This document shows positions 24,285-32,889 of a stretch of 64,000 nucleotides of DNA, piece by piece; position 1 is the stretch's first letter, and each line of letters begins with the position of its first letter. A program made the position numbers and the translations under genes. The DNA is from Nitrospiria bacterium. GTDB lineage: Bacteria; Nitrospirota; UBA9217. Location: NCBI GenBank assembly GCA_919902495.1, contig CAKKRC010000039.1, forward strand, positions 1-64,000, written 5' to 3'. The notes under the pieces were generated by a model that made no database searches, was not told the origin of the DNA, and was given only the letters and a program-made list of their open reading frames with translations.

Positions 24285-25322
24285 ATGGTTGGAATTAGAA
24301 AACGAGGCGAAGATATCCGTCAATTTATTCTCGATAACGTGGAAAGCCACCCGCGCGACGTTGCCGGCCTTGCCGTCAAAACCTTCGACATAACCAGGCA
24401 AGCCGTTAACAAACATATGCAGCGGCTCGTGGAGCAGGGGGCGCTGATCGTATCGGGAAGCACGAAAAATCGGCATTATGTGCTTCATCCGCTGCTCCAA
24501 TGGGAAACCATCATTTCCCTGTCGGACAAACCCGCCGAGGATGGAATCTGGAGAAATGACATCGAGCCTAAGCTCGGTAAGCTGCCGGATAACGTCCGCG
24601 ATCTCTGGCATTATGGCTTTACCGAGATGATGAACAACGCGATCGATCATTCGGAGGGGAAACAAGTCAACATCAACCTGACCAAAACGGCGATGTCGAC
24701 CGAACTGGTCTTGTTCGACAACGGCGTCGGCATTTTCAGGAAGATTCAGAACGCGCTAGGTCTGGAAGATGAGCGCCACGCGGTCTTGGAACTATCCAAG
24801 GGAAAGCTGACGACTGATCCTGCGCGGCACACCGGCGAAGGAATATTTTTTTCGTCGCGCATGTTCGATGACTTTCGCATCCTGTCGGGCAACGTGTTCT
24901 TTTCGCATACCCATGCGCAGGATGAGGATTGGATATTGGAAAATCAGAAATTCCAGACGGGAACCGGGGTCTTCATGAAGTTGAAGAACAATACCGCGCG
25001 GACCGTGAAAAAGGTGTTCGACGAGTTCACGTCCGGCGATGAATACGGCTTCACCAAGACCGTCGTGCCCGTCAAGCTGGCGCAATATGGAAATGAGCAA
25101 CTCATATCCCGCTCGCAGGCAAAACGGCTCATGGCGCGCGTTGACCGGTTCAAAGTGGTAATCCTTGATTTCGATAACGTAGAGACCATCGGCCAGGCTT
25201 TCGCCGACGAGGTGTTCCGCGTGTTCGCCGCGCAGCACCCTAACCTGGAGATCGTACCTTTACGGGCAAATAAAAACGTTCAACAGATGATCCAACGTGC
25301 GCTATCGAACGCGCCGGAGTGA
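24285..25322 (+). CDS. wHTH - histidine-kinase-like ATPase - STAS-like DUF4325 protein
   Basis: A 345-residue protein from ATG 24285 (GGGAAAT upstream); a TTG at 24249 is an alternative. Residues ~5-65 form a winged helix (DVAGLAVKTFDITRQAVNKHMQRL). ~95-230 form a GHKL-type ATPase: N-box TEMMNNAIDHSEG, G1-like FDNGVGIFRKI, G2-like HTGEGIFFSSRMFD. No HisKA domain or phospho-acceptor His is present. The C-terminal ~265-335 is STAS-like DUF4325 (VVILDFDNVETIGQAFADEVFRVFA). The combination resembles an anti-sigma kinase fused to a DNA-binding domain. It is flanked by imperfect repeats and preceded by iterons, which suggests autoregulation and mobility. A function in defence is possible from context only. 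Confidence 0.85.
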   Translation: MVGIRKRGEDIRQFILDNVESHPRDVAGLAVKTFDITRQAVNKHMQRLVEQGALIVSGSTKNRHYVLHPLLQWETIISLSDKPAEDGIWRNDIEPKLGKLPDNVRDLWHYGFTEMMNNAIDHSEGKQVNINLTKTAMSTELVLFDNGVGIFRKIQNALGLEDERHAVLELSKGKLTTDPARHTGEGIFFSSRMFDDFRILSGNVFFSHTHAQDEDWILENQKFQTGTGVFMKLKNNTARTVKKVFDEFTSGDEYGFTKTVVPVKLAQYGNEQLISRSQAKRLMARVDRFKVVILDFDNVETIGQAFADEVFRVFAAQHPNLEIVPLRANKNVQQMIQRALSNAPE

Positions 25323-25384
25323 AGGGCGGCGGGCGATCGCGGCGGAGAAGAAAAAGAAGCGAGATTAAATGAAAAGCAGCGGCG
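25312..25384. repeat. ~72-base imperfect direct repeat, copy B
   Basis: Second copy of the sequence at 24110-24182. It contains the stop of the DUF4325 gene and runs into the reading frame that precedes the HicB-like gene. A shorter related piece (GGAGAAGAAAAAGAAACGAG) occurs at about 25700-25719. Confidence 0.65.
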
Positions 25385-25524
25385 AAAAGAAAACGAAGAG
25401 AAAAGTATCCAAGGAAGCCGTTAGGCGCGTCCACGGTATGCTGAAGAGCGGGGCATCTGCGACCAAGGCCTTGATCGCGGAACGGGCGACGGACAAGGAG
25501 CGAGAAAACTGCGCCGGAGAAAGA

Positions 25525-25737
25525 ATGTTGGTAACCGTGAAAAGGAAGGTCTACGATGTTATTCTTCATCCCGATGCCGAGGACGGTGGCTACTGGGTCG
25601 AATGCCCCGTGCTTCCCGGCTGCGACTCCCAGGGTGATACGGTGGAAGAGGCGCTGGAAATGATCAAGGATGCTATCAAGGGGCATCTGGAGGTCACGGT
25701 GGAGAAGAAAAAGAAACGAGCGACACCCGCCGCATAG
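25525..25737 (+). CDS. orphan HicB-like antitoxin
   Basis: A 70-residue protein with the HicB partial RNase-H fold: YDVILHPDAEDGGYWVECPVLPGC followed by SQGDTVEEALEMIKDAI. The start at 25525 has GGAG five bases upstream and matches the family start; the frame is open from ATG 25369 and would add 52 basic residues of unknown origin that begin inside repeat copy B. No HicA mRNA-interferase gene is adjacent on either side, so it is an orphan or has an unrecognised partner. The lysine-rich tail is encoded by the short repeat-like piece near 25700. Confidence 0.75.
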   Translation: MLVTVKRKVYDVILHPDAEDGGYWVECPVLPGCDSQGDTVEEALEMIKDAIKGHLEVTVEKKKKRATPAA

Positions 25738-25863
25738 ATATCGCATCGCCATGAAAGCTATTGTTATTTCCCAATTGTTATTGTATCCTTGCCTCGTGTT
25801 TGGAAAGAAATCCCGTACAGGACGGATTAAAAGAAACCTGAAGTCCCCAAAGGAACAGTTATT

Positions 25864-28800
25864 ATGAAGCATCTAAATTGGTTGCATTTTACGGATTTAC
25901 ATTTTGGTATCTCAAGTCAAGAATGGCTCTGGCCTAATTATCGTAACGAGCTGTTTGATGACCTTAAGAGGTTAAGGGACACTGCTGTAGGTCCATGGGA
26001 TGTTGTCTTCTTCTCTGGAGATTTGACTCAAAGTGGAACCAAAGATCAGTTCGAAAAACTTACCGAAGCTCTATCTCAATTATGGAATCACTTTGCATCT
26101 CTTGATTGTAAGCCGATTCTCCTATGTGTACCCGGTAATCACGACCTAATCCGACCATCTTCGACACACGCCATAGTGAAAGCTCTTAAACAGTGGCATA
26201 AAGACACGGATATTAGAAATGAATTTTGGTCATCTGATTCAAACCAATATATAGATGTCGTAAAAGATAGTTTTGCCAACTACAATACATGGTGGTCGAC
26301 GTTATCACTGCGCAAACCGCATTCCATTGTGAACGGATTACTCCCAGGTGATTTTTCTACGATAATTGATAAATCGGGATTTCGCTTGGGCGTTGTGGGT
26401 TTAAACACTGCATTCCTTCAGTTAACTGATGAAGATTATGAGAGAAAACTCGATTTTCATGAGAAACAATTGATAGCAGTATGTAATGGTGATCCTCACA
26501 CATGGTGCGAAAAATTAGATCTGGCTCTTTTGATGACTCATCATGGACAGCATTGGTTGCATAAAGGCGCCGAACAGCGCTTTTTATCTGAGATATATCC
26601 GCCAGGACTTTTTCATGCACATCTCTATGGCCATCTACATGAACCCGATTCTCTCAATTTTAGCCAAGGGGGAGCTGCAGAACGCAGATTCCGGCAAGGT
26701 ATATCGCTCTTCGGATTAAAAACATGGGGCAACAGTAAAGTAAGAGTGCATGGTTATGCAGCAGGAAGATTTGAGCTTTCTGGCGCTGAGGGCTTTGAGC
26801 GTATCTGGCCGCGTCGCCTTACGCCCAAAATGGCTGGACATTTACGACTCGGTCCCGACTCTTTCTATGATATAGACGAGAATAACTGTGTAGTTACGAA
26901 ATTCACGCTTAAAAAAAATACGGGAACATTATCAAGCAAGGAAATTCATGAACCGGCTGGTCAGGAACTCATTACACATACACAGGGCTCAGCTGATGGC
27001 CACGTAGTTACTGCTCAAAACGACAATTTTGGCATAAGCATCTCACTACTCAGTGACAGTTGCGATATCGATTCTGCAAAGAAGAAACTCAAGTTGGTGC
27101 CGCGGCTTATATTAAAAACAAGCCCGCAGCATTATACTATCAGGCAAGCAGAACAAGCCCGGTTTGAGTCGTTAATACTCAAAGACAGATGCGCGTGGCT
27201 AGTATCTGATTGGGGACTCGGAAAGGATGACTTCATAGCATGTGTTATTGAAAGATTAAGTCGCCATAATAAATACGAAGTGTATAAGCTGATTTGTGAC
27301 GAGATTGATAATCTGTCACAACTGGAAACTCAGGTGGTAAAGCAATTTGGAATAACTCTTCAGGAATTTTGTAATTTTAATAGTCTTCTGACGAATACGA
27401 TACTTCTATTGGATGATATTTCACCTCAACTCTACAACACAGAAGACGGTAGCACAGTATTCCATCAACTGCTCTCAACAGTGATCGACTTTTGCCCGGG
27501 TATGTGTCTTATCCTTAATTCCCGACAGCGGCCGAGCAATAAGCTGTTTGGACACGTTGATCTGAAACCGCTGGACATCACAGAAACCGCTAGCTACATA
27601 GCGAATCATCCCAAGGCAGGCCAGGAGCTCCGAGATGTAGATTCGATCGATGTTTTGCATTTAAGGTCAGAAGGATTGCCGATGCACCTTGACCGGTTAA
27701 TTGATTCGCTTCAGGTGCTCTCTCTTCGGGAATTAGTTGATATAGAATTCGAGGTGGTACCAGATCATATGTCTGGAAGAGAGCCAGTTCCAATGGCACT
27801 GAAACAAGCTGTAGCTACACTCTCTCAATCAACCGACAGATACACGCGCCGCAGTTTCCGTATGTTAAAAGTGCTATCTATACTGCCCGAAGGGGAAACT
27901 CTTCAGGCCATCAGACGCGCATATCCTGCAGAGCCATTTTATCCACAAAATGCCTTTGAGTTGATAAACTTGTCGCTTGCAAAAGTTGAAGCTCATCCTT
28001 CATTCGATAATGATATCTCGCTATCTCCAATTAAGTCATCTTCATCTGCAGAAGATGATGCTAATGATAAGCGGCTCTGTGTGCCACGCCAAGTTCGTGA
28101 TTATTTAAATTCTACTCTATCAAAAGAAGAGCGTGAAGATATCGTTCGCTGTTCTTCCGAACTACTATTTGGAGACAAATGGCGTGAGGGCAAAGTTCGC
28201 ATTTCACGGATAAAATCTCTAGGAGGTAGGGGTGCGAGATCGACAGGTCCAGGAAATGAACATGCCATAGTTCTTCAATTGCTTAAGGATGCAATATATA
28301 GAAAAGATGAGAAAGAGATATCAAGAACATTAGTTCTTGGTATAAATTACTGCAGTACACTCAAAGAATATAACCGCTTTAAAGATGGGAGTATTGCTAG
28401 TGAGGATGTAATAGCTCTAATAAGGGATTTGGATTTTAATAAAGAGTTTATAGAGCTGGCTATTATTAACGGGGAATGTCTAAGGATGACCGGGCAACGC
28501 GATAAAGCTTTGGAAATCTTTCAAAAAGTGCTTGATCGGAACATTGATTACCTTTCTAGTGATCGACTGGCAGATGTGTATCTCGAGATTGCACTCATTC
28601 ACGATCAGAACGATAACGGCGAACAAGCTATTAAGTCTGCTCAAAAGGCTCAAGAGTTGTTAGAAAAGGATTCGAGCAGATATATACACACGGAAGCCAT
28701 CATTGTGAGATTTCAGGAAAAGGATCCTATACGCAAAGCCCTATTACAGGACCTCGAAAAGAAAGCGAGAAGCAAGGATTATTTGTCAGTTGCTAACAAT

Positions 28801-29274
28801 ATCGCTTTGGATCTCGCACGCCGTGCTTCTGATGAAGACGAAAGATTGTCTCTGCTAGAACGTGTACTCGCCAAGAATGAGGACCCGTATAATCGCATCC
28901 GTGCGGTGGTAAATAAGGCGAATTATCTTTTATTAAATAATAAGCCTGGCGATCTGCTTCCGAGAGATTACCAACTATTAACATATGCATATTCATTCTT
29001 GTTTGCTCAAAGACTGACAGCATTGTTTACGCTATGTCACAAAGCTATATGGGGTTTATTAAAAAATCAGCATCAAACGCGACAACTCTTGAAGATATTT
29101 CGACTGAGTTCTTTTATTTGGCGGATCCGGGGAGAGGAAAACACTGAAAAAACATATCTTGAAGAAATTCGAAATATAGACGTTGGTGAAGTTAAAAAAC
29201 TTAATGATGAGAGGATTGCTGTCGATATAATATATTTTGAGCGTCGTACTCAGTTTGGCGATAAGAATATTTAA
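25864..29274 (+). CDS. metallophosphoesterase - STAND ATPase - helical repeat protein
   Basis: A 1136-residue protein. Residues 1-330 are a calcineurin-like phosphoesterase with all metal ligands: TDLHFG (D11, H13), SGDLTQSG (D53), PGNHD (N92, H93), MTHHG (H226-227), GHLH (256-259). ~415-720 resemble a STAND/NB-ARC ATPase: degenerate P-loop WGLGKDD (450-456; the Ser/Thr after GK is Asp), Walker B TILLLDD (512-518), LILNSRQRP sensor-like strand and a winged-helix-like stretch. ~800-1136 is helical with TPR-like repeats. This is effector-switch-sensor architecture, as in bacterial NLR-like defence proteins, with a nuclease/phosphatase-type effector. The gene is far more AT-rich than its neighbours, indicating transfer, and stands 41 bases upstream of a restriction-modification pair. 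Anti-phage function is an inference. Confidence 0.85.
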   Translation: MKHLNWLHFTDLHFGISSQEWLWPNYRNELFDDLKRLRDTAVGPWDVVFFSGDLTQSGTKDQFEKLTEALSQLWNHFASLDCKPILLCVPGNHDLIRPSSTHAIVKALKQWHKDTDIRNEFWSSDSNQYIDVVKDSFANYNTWWSTLSLRKPHSIVNGLLPGDFSTIIDKSGFRLGVVGLNTAFLQLTDEDYERKLDFHEKQLIAVCNGDPHTWCEKLDLALLMTHHGQHWLHKGAEQRFLSEIYPPGLFHAHLYGHLHEPDSLNFSQGGAAERRFRQGISLFGLKTWGNSKVRVHGYAAGRFELSGAEGFERIWPRRLTPKMAGHLRLGPDSFYDIDENNCVVTKFTLKKNTGTLSSKEIHEPAGQELITHTQGSADGHVVTAQNDNFGISISLLSDSCDIDSAKKKLKLVPRLILKTSPQHYTIRQAEQARFESLILKDRCAWLVSDWGLGKDDFIACVIERLSRHNKYEVYKLICDEIDNLSQLETQVVKQFGITLQEFCNFNSLLTNTILLLDDISPQLYNTEDGSTVFHQLLSTVIDFCPGMCLILNSRQRPSNKLFGHVDLKPLDITETASYIANHPKAGQELRDVDSIDVLHLRSEGLPMHLDRLIDSLQVLSLRELVDIEFEVVPDHMSGREPVPMALKQAVATLSQSTDRYTRRSFRMLKVLSILPEGETLQAIRRAYPAEPFYPQNAFELINLSLAKVEAHPSFDNDISLSPIKSSSSAEDDANDKRLCVPRQVRDYLNSTLSKEEREDIVRCSSELLFGDKWREGKVRISRIKSLGGRGARSTGPGNEHAIVLQLLKDAIYRKDEKEISRTLVLGINYCSTLKEYNRFKDGSIASEDVIALIRDLDFNKEFIELAIINGECLRMTGQRDKALEIFQKVLDRNIDYLSSDRLADVYLEIALIHDQNDNGEQAIKSAQKAQELLEKDSSRYIHTEAIIVRFQEKDPIRKALLQDLEKKARSKDYLSVANNIALDLARRASDEDERLSLLERVLAKNEDPYNRIRAVVNKANYLLLNNKPGDLLPRDYQLLTYAYSFLFAQRLTALFTLCHKAIWGLLKNQHQTRQLLKIFRLSSFIWRIRGEENTEKTYLEEIRNIDVGEVKKLNDERIAVDIIYFERRTQFGDKNI

Positions 29275-29315
29275 AAGAATAAGTTGAATACGCCGGTTCG
29301 TCCAAGATAGCGTTT

Positions 29316-31049
29316 ATGACAGCCCGAGTGTCTCAAATTGAATTGCCCGGCATGAACCGACTTCAAGTCGCTGTAGAGCTGTTAGCTGCTGCGGGCATTG
29401 AACAACGGGGCGCAGTCTTTACGCGTCGCGAAGTGGTCGAGTTTGTTCTGGACCTGGCGGGCTACACGACTGCCGCCACACTCCACAAGAAGCGCTTGCT
29501 GGAACCATCGTTCGGAGAAGGAGCGTTCCTTCTGGTGGCAGTAGAGCGACTGATAGACTCTTACAAATCACATGCACCAAAACATGCCGAACCTGTTGCT
29601 GATCTTAGAGATTCCATCCGCGCTATTGAATTACATCATAGGAGCTTCAATGAAACCCGCTTGAAGCTAAGGAATCTACTCAGAGGAAAAGAGATATCCA
29701 ACGCGGCTACTGAGAAACTTCTCGATGCGTGGCTGATTCAAGGTGATTATTTGCTCACTGACTTGCCTTTTCAATTCACTAATATCATAGGCAATCCTCC
29801 TTACGTCCGTCAGGAAATGATCCCTGCCGTGCTGCTAGCGGAATACCGACATCGATTCGATACTTTGTATGACCGTGCCGACCTGTATATTCCCTTCATC
29901 GAAAAATCATTGAATCTCCTGGAGCCGAAAGGCTCTGTTGGCTTCATTTGCTCAGACCGGTGGATGAAGAACCGTTACGGCGGACCATTGCGGGAGATGG
30001 TGTCGAAGGACTTTCATCTTCAATACTACGTTGATATGGTCGATACAGACGCATTTCATTCTGAGGTGAGCGCATATCCTGCCATTACTGTGATCTCCCT
30101 GGAAACGTCGGCAGCTACTCGCATAGCTCATCGTCCACAGATTGATAAAGATACGCTGGTAAAGCTCGCCCATGACATGCGTACTAAGTCAGTAAAGCCG
30201 AATAGCGTTGTTCATGAAGTGTCCGGAATCATGCGTGGCAGCGAACCTTGGGTCCTGGAGTCTTTTGACCAACTCGCTGTTTTAAGACGCCTTGAGATGT
30301 CATTCCCGACGCTGGAGGAGGCTGGATGTAAAGTCGGCATTGGCGTTGCGACAGGTGCGGATAAAGTCTATGTTGGCGAATATGAAGAGCTGGATGTGGA
30401 GAAAGACAGAAAGTTGCCTCTGGTCATGACGAAAGACATCCGGGCAGGAAAGGTGGAATGGCATGGCAAAGGCGTTATCAATCCCTTTGATGATGAAGGC
30501 GGTCTGGTAAACCTCAAGAAATATCCCAAACTGGCGGCATATCTAAACCGGCATAAGGCGGTGATCTGCAATCGCAATGTGGCGAAACGGAATAGCGAGC
30601 GTTGGTACCGGACCATTGACCGGATTACGCCGTCTATCACGCAAACGCCTAAACTTCTTATTCCCGATATCAAGGGCGAAGCAAATATCGTTTACGAAGA
30701 AGGTAAATATTATCCTCATCACAACCTCTATTACATTACATCCGGCACCTGGGATTTGAATGCGCTTCAGGCGGTGCTTTTGTCGGACATCACCCGCATG
30801 TTTATCACGACCTATTCGACGAAGATGCGTGGTGGCTATCTGCGGTTCCAGGCCCAGTACCTCCGACGCATCCGCATTCCTCATTGGAAGGATGTTCCCG
30901 CAGAAATAAGGGTGCAGCTGAAAGCGGCCGCAAAAAAGAGAGATATCAAGGAGTGCACTGCTGTGACGATGGAACTTTATAAGTTGTCGAGAGAGGAACG
31001 GGCAATTCTCAGCCTAAATAATGATGAAGGAGTGAATAATGCCGCTTGA
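29316..31049 (+). CDS. PaeR7I/XhoI-like type II DNA N6-adenine methyltransferase
   Basis: A 577-residue methyltransferase. SAM-binding motif I is [13 protein letters not shown] (~61-73) and catalytic motif IV is [11 protein letters not shown] (NPPY at 160-163), characteristic of adenine-N6 methylation. The N-terminal [19 protein letters not shown] is typical of Eco57I/PaeR7I-type enzymes; the C-terminal part should contain target recognition. The family modifies CTCGAG to protect it from the partner nuclease, whose gene overlaps by 11 bases. The specificity is inferred from the partner. Sites of this sequence occur in the window (for example 52378-52383 and 57456-57461), so methylation would be needed for self-protection. 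Confidence 0.9.
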   Translation: MTARVSQIELPGMNRLQVAVELLAAAGIEQRGAVFTRREVVEFVLDLAGYTTAATLHKKRLLEPSFGEGAFLLVAVERLIDSYKSHAPKHAEPVADLRDSIRAIELHHRSFNETRLKLRNLLRGKEISNAATEKLLDAWLIQGDYLLTDLPFQFTNIIGNPPYVRQEMIPAVLLAEYRHRFDTLYDRADLYIPFIEKSLNLLEPKGSVGFICSDRWMKNRYGGPLREMVSKDFHLQYYVDMVDTDAFHSEVSAYPAITVISLETSAATRIAHRPQIDKDTLVKLAHDMRTKSVKPNSVVHEVSGIMRGSEPWVLESFDQLAVLRRLEMSFPTLEEAGCKVGIGVATGADKVYVGEYEELDVEKDRKLPLVMTKDIRAGKVEWHGKGVINPFDDEGGLVNLKKYPKLAAYLNRHKAVICNRNVAKRNSERWYRTIDRITPSITQTPKLLIPDIKGEANIVYEEGKYYPHHNLYYITSGTWDLNALQAVLLSDITRMFITTYSTKMRGGYLRFQAQYLRRIRIPHWKDVPAEIRVQLKAAAKKRDIKECTAVTMELYKLSREERAILSLNNDEGVNNAA

Positions 31050-31773
31050 TCTCGCTGATTATGAAGCCAAGGCCCGTGGCGCCGTCAGAAAGTTCTGGAC
31101 GGGCAGGAAGAAGGCTGTCAAAAAGCAAAAGGCAGGAGGCAAGGCCGACCAAGGGGAACGAAGCGCGGTAACCGCGGGCAGCAACATGAACGGCTTCATT
31201 GATCTGGTTGTTGATATTGTACATGCGAACGGTTTGGCTCAAGCCGATATCATGCTTCAACGCAGATTGCTTACGCTTCCCGGATTTTTCCGTCCTACGA
31301 AGTTGTGGGACTTGTTGGTTATTAACAAGGGCAAACTTGTCGCGGCGATAGAGTTCAAGTCCCAGGTCGGCCCGTCGTTCGGCAACAATGCCAATAACCG
31401 CTGCGAGGAAGCGCTCGGTACTGCGGTTGATCTGTGGACGGCGTATCGGGAAGGGGCTTTTGGCGACAGTAGAAAGCCCTTTGCAGGGTACTTGATGCTT
31501 CTCGAAGATGCCAAGGCTTCGCGTACGCCGGTTAAGGACGTTTCTCCGAACTTTTCGGTGTTCCCTGAGTTCAAGGACGCTTCGTACGCGGAGCGTTATA
31601 ATATTCTATGCAGAAAGCTGATGGCAGAGCAACTGTATACCGCCGCAACTGTTATCCTCTCGCCCCGTTCAGCCTCCAAATCCGGCGACTATTCCGAAAT
31701 GAACGACATGACCGGGCTGAAATCGTTTGTAACGACTCTTGCAGGGCATATCGCGGCTGAAGCGGCGATGTAG
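31039..31773 (+). CDS. PaeR7I-family type II restriction endonuclease
   Basis: A 244-residue nuclease closely resembling PaeR7I/XhoI. The PD-(D/E)XK core is visible as [23 protein letters not shown] (Asp91, Glu105, Lys107), followed by the family hallmark [20 protein letters not shown]. Near the N-terminus, [13 protein letters not shown] is also typical. It should cut CTCGAG in unmethylated DNA. The start (AAGGAGTG upstream) overlaps the methyltransferase gene. A terminator facing the opposite strand lies immediately after it, marking the end of the accessory segment. Confidence 0.92.
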   Translation: MPLDLADYEAKARGAVRKFWTGRKKAVKKQKAGGKADQGERSAVTAGSNMNGFIDLVVDIVHANGLAQADIMLQRRLLTLPGFFRPTKLWDLLVINKGKLVAAIEFKSQVGPSFGNNANNRCEEALGTAVDLWTAYREGAFGDSRKPFAGYLMLLEDAKASRTPVKDVSPNFSVFPEFKDASYAERYNILCRKLMAEQLYTAATVILSPRSASKSGDYSEMNDMTGLKSFVTTLAGHIAAEAAM

Positions 31774-31813
31774 CTCCTGACCTTCAAAAGTTTAGTATTG
31801 CAGAAACGTAAAA

Positions 31814-31844
31814 TAAAAAAAGGGCGGCCAATGTGGCCGCCCTT
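31814..31844 (-). terminator. strong Rho-independent terminator after hisG
   Basis: An 11-bp perfect stem AAGGGCGGCCA (31820-31830) / TGGCCGCCCTT (31834-31844) with a 3-base loop. Read on the minus strand it is followed by a T-tract (31821-31815) and sits 17 bases after the hisG stop. It may also stop plus-strand transcription from the restriction genes, though the T-tract on that side is weak. Confidence 0.88.
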
Positions 31845-31860
31845 AGTGTTTCAATTGTAT

Positions 31861-32778
31861 TTACGGTATCACCTTGTTCAGGGGATACTCGATGATCCCC
31901 GAAGCTCCCCGGCGTTTGAGCCGGGGGATGAGGCTCCGGGCCTGCTTCTCGTCGAGCATGACCTCGAGGCTCACCCACTCGGGGTCGGTCTGGTGTGATA
32001 TCGTCGGCGAGTGCATCGCCGGCAGGATGCTGCAGATCTCCTTGAGCGCCTTCTTCGGCACGTTCATCTTGAGGCCCACCTTTTCTTCTGCCGCCAATGC
32101 GCCCTGGAGCAGCATGGCCATGTTCTCGATCTTCTTCCGCTTCCAGGGGTCCTGCCACGCTTTCTTGTTCGCGATAAGCCGCGTGGTGGATTCGAGCATC
32201 GTTTCCACGATCCTGAGCTTGTTCGCCTTGAGCGAGCTGCCGGTTTCGGTCAGCTCCACGATTGCATCGGCGAGCTGCGGCGGCTTAACCTCGGTGGCGC
32301 CCCAGGAGAACTCAATGTCCGCGGTGACGCCCTTTGATTTCAGGTACCGCTTCGTATAGCCGACGAGCTCCGTGGCGATGCGCTTGCCCTTCAGGTCCTT
32401 CAAGGTCTTGATGGGCGAGTCCTCGGGAACGGCAACGACCCAGCGTACCGGGTTCAGGCCGCCCTTGGCGTACCGGAGCTCTGCCACTTCGACGACGTCG
32501 GCATTCTGCTCAAGGATCCAGTCCTTGCCCGTGAGGCCGACGTCGAAGATCCCATTGTCAACATACCGGGCCATCTCCTGGGCGCGGACCATGATGCAAT
32601 CGATGTCCGCGTCGTCAATCGAAGGATAATAGCTTCGCGAGCTCACCTGGATGCGGTAGCCTGCCTTGCCGAAGAGCTTGAACGTCGCCTCTTGCAGGCT
32701 GCCCTTGGGCAATCCGAGCTTGAGCTTCGGGTTCGCGGCGGCAGGTGCGGCAGGTTTCTTCTTGGATTTAATAGGCAT
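31861..32778 (-). CDS. hisG: ATP phosphoribosyltransferase HisG, long form
   Basis: A 305-residue enzyme catalysing the first and feedback-regulated step of histidine synthesis. Core motifs: [58 protein letters not shown], the PRPP loop [18 protein letters not shown]. The C-terminal ~75 residues form the ACT-like regulatory domain of the long form, so histidine feedback is expected. The start (ATG 32778, GAGGAGAT upstream) adds a Lys/Ala/Pro-rich N-terminal tail of about 15 residues. It is the last gene of the rho-to-hisG run; the rest of the his genes lie 20 kb downstream on the same strand. Confidence 0.96.
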   Translation of the reverse strand: MPIKSKKKPAAPAAANPKLKLGLPKGSLQEATFKLFGKAGYRIQVSSRSYYPSIDDADIDCIMVRAQEMARYVDNGIFDVGLTGKDWILEQNADVVEVAELRYAKGGLNPVRWVVAVPEDSPIKTLKDLKGKRIATELVGYTKRYLKSKGVTADIEFSWGATEVKPPQLADAIVELTETGSSLKANKLRIVETMLESTTRLIANKKAWQDPWKRKKIENMAMLLQGALAAEEKVGLKMNVPKKALKEICSILPAMHSPTISHQTDPEWVSLEVMLDEKQARSLIPRLKRRGASGIIEYPLNKVIP

Positions 32779-32804
32779 AATAATCTCCTCGTTCAAAAGC
32801 ATTC

Positions 32805-32883
32805 GCCACAGAGTGCACAGAGTTCACAGAGAGAAGAAAAATCGTCTTGCAGTTCTCGGTGTCCTCGGCGACCTCTGTGGCAG
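32805..32883. repeat. CCACAGAG-type inverted repeat between hisD and hisG
   Basis: Ends are GCCACAGAGTGCACAGAG and CGGCGACCTCTGTGGC, facing each other. Same family as 9502-9582 and 21784-21875. Confidence 0.75.
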
Positions 32884-32889
32884 AATATA

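Noticed and set aside
24110-25384. Integron attC sites
   Set aside because: The ~72-base repeats lack the inverse-core and core site pattern, and no integron integrase gene is nearby.
25369-25737. HicA/HicB pair
   Set aside because: Only the HicB-like part is recognisable; no small HicA-type dsRNA-binding ORF lies on either side within 300 bases.
12131-31860. Integrated prophage or conjugative element as the origin of the accessory block
   Set aside because: No integrase, relaxase, capsid, tail or transposase gene and no flanking direct repeat could be recognised.
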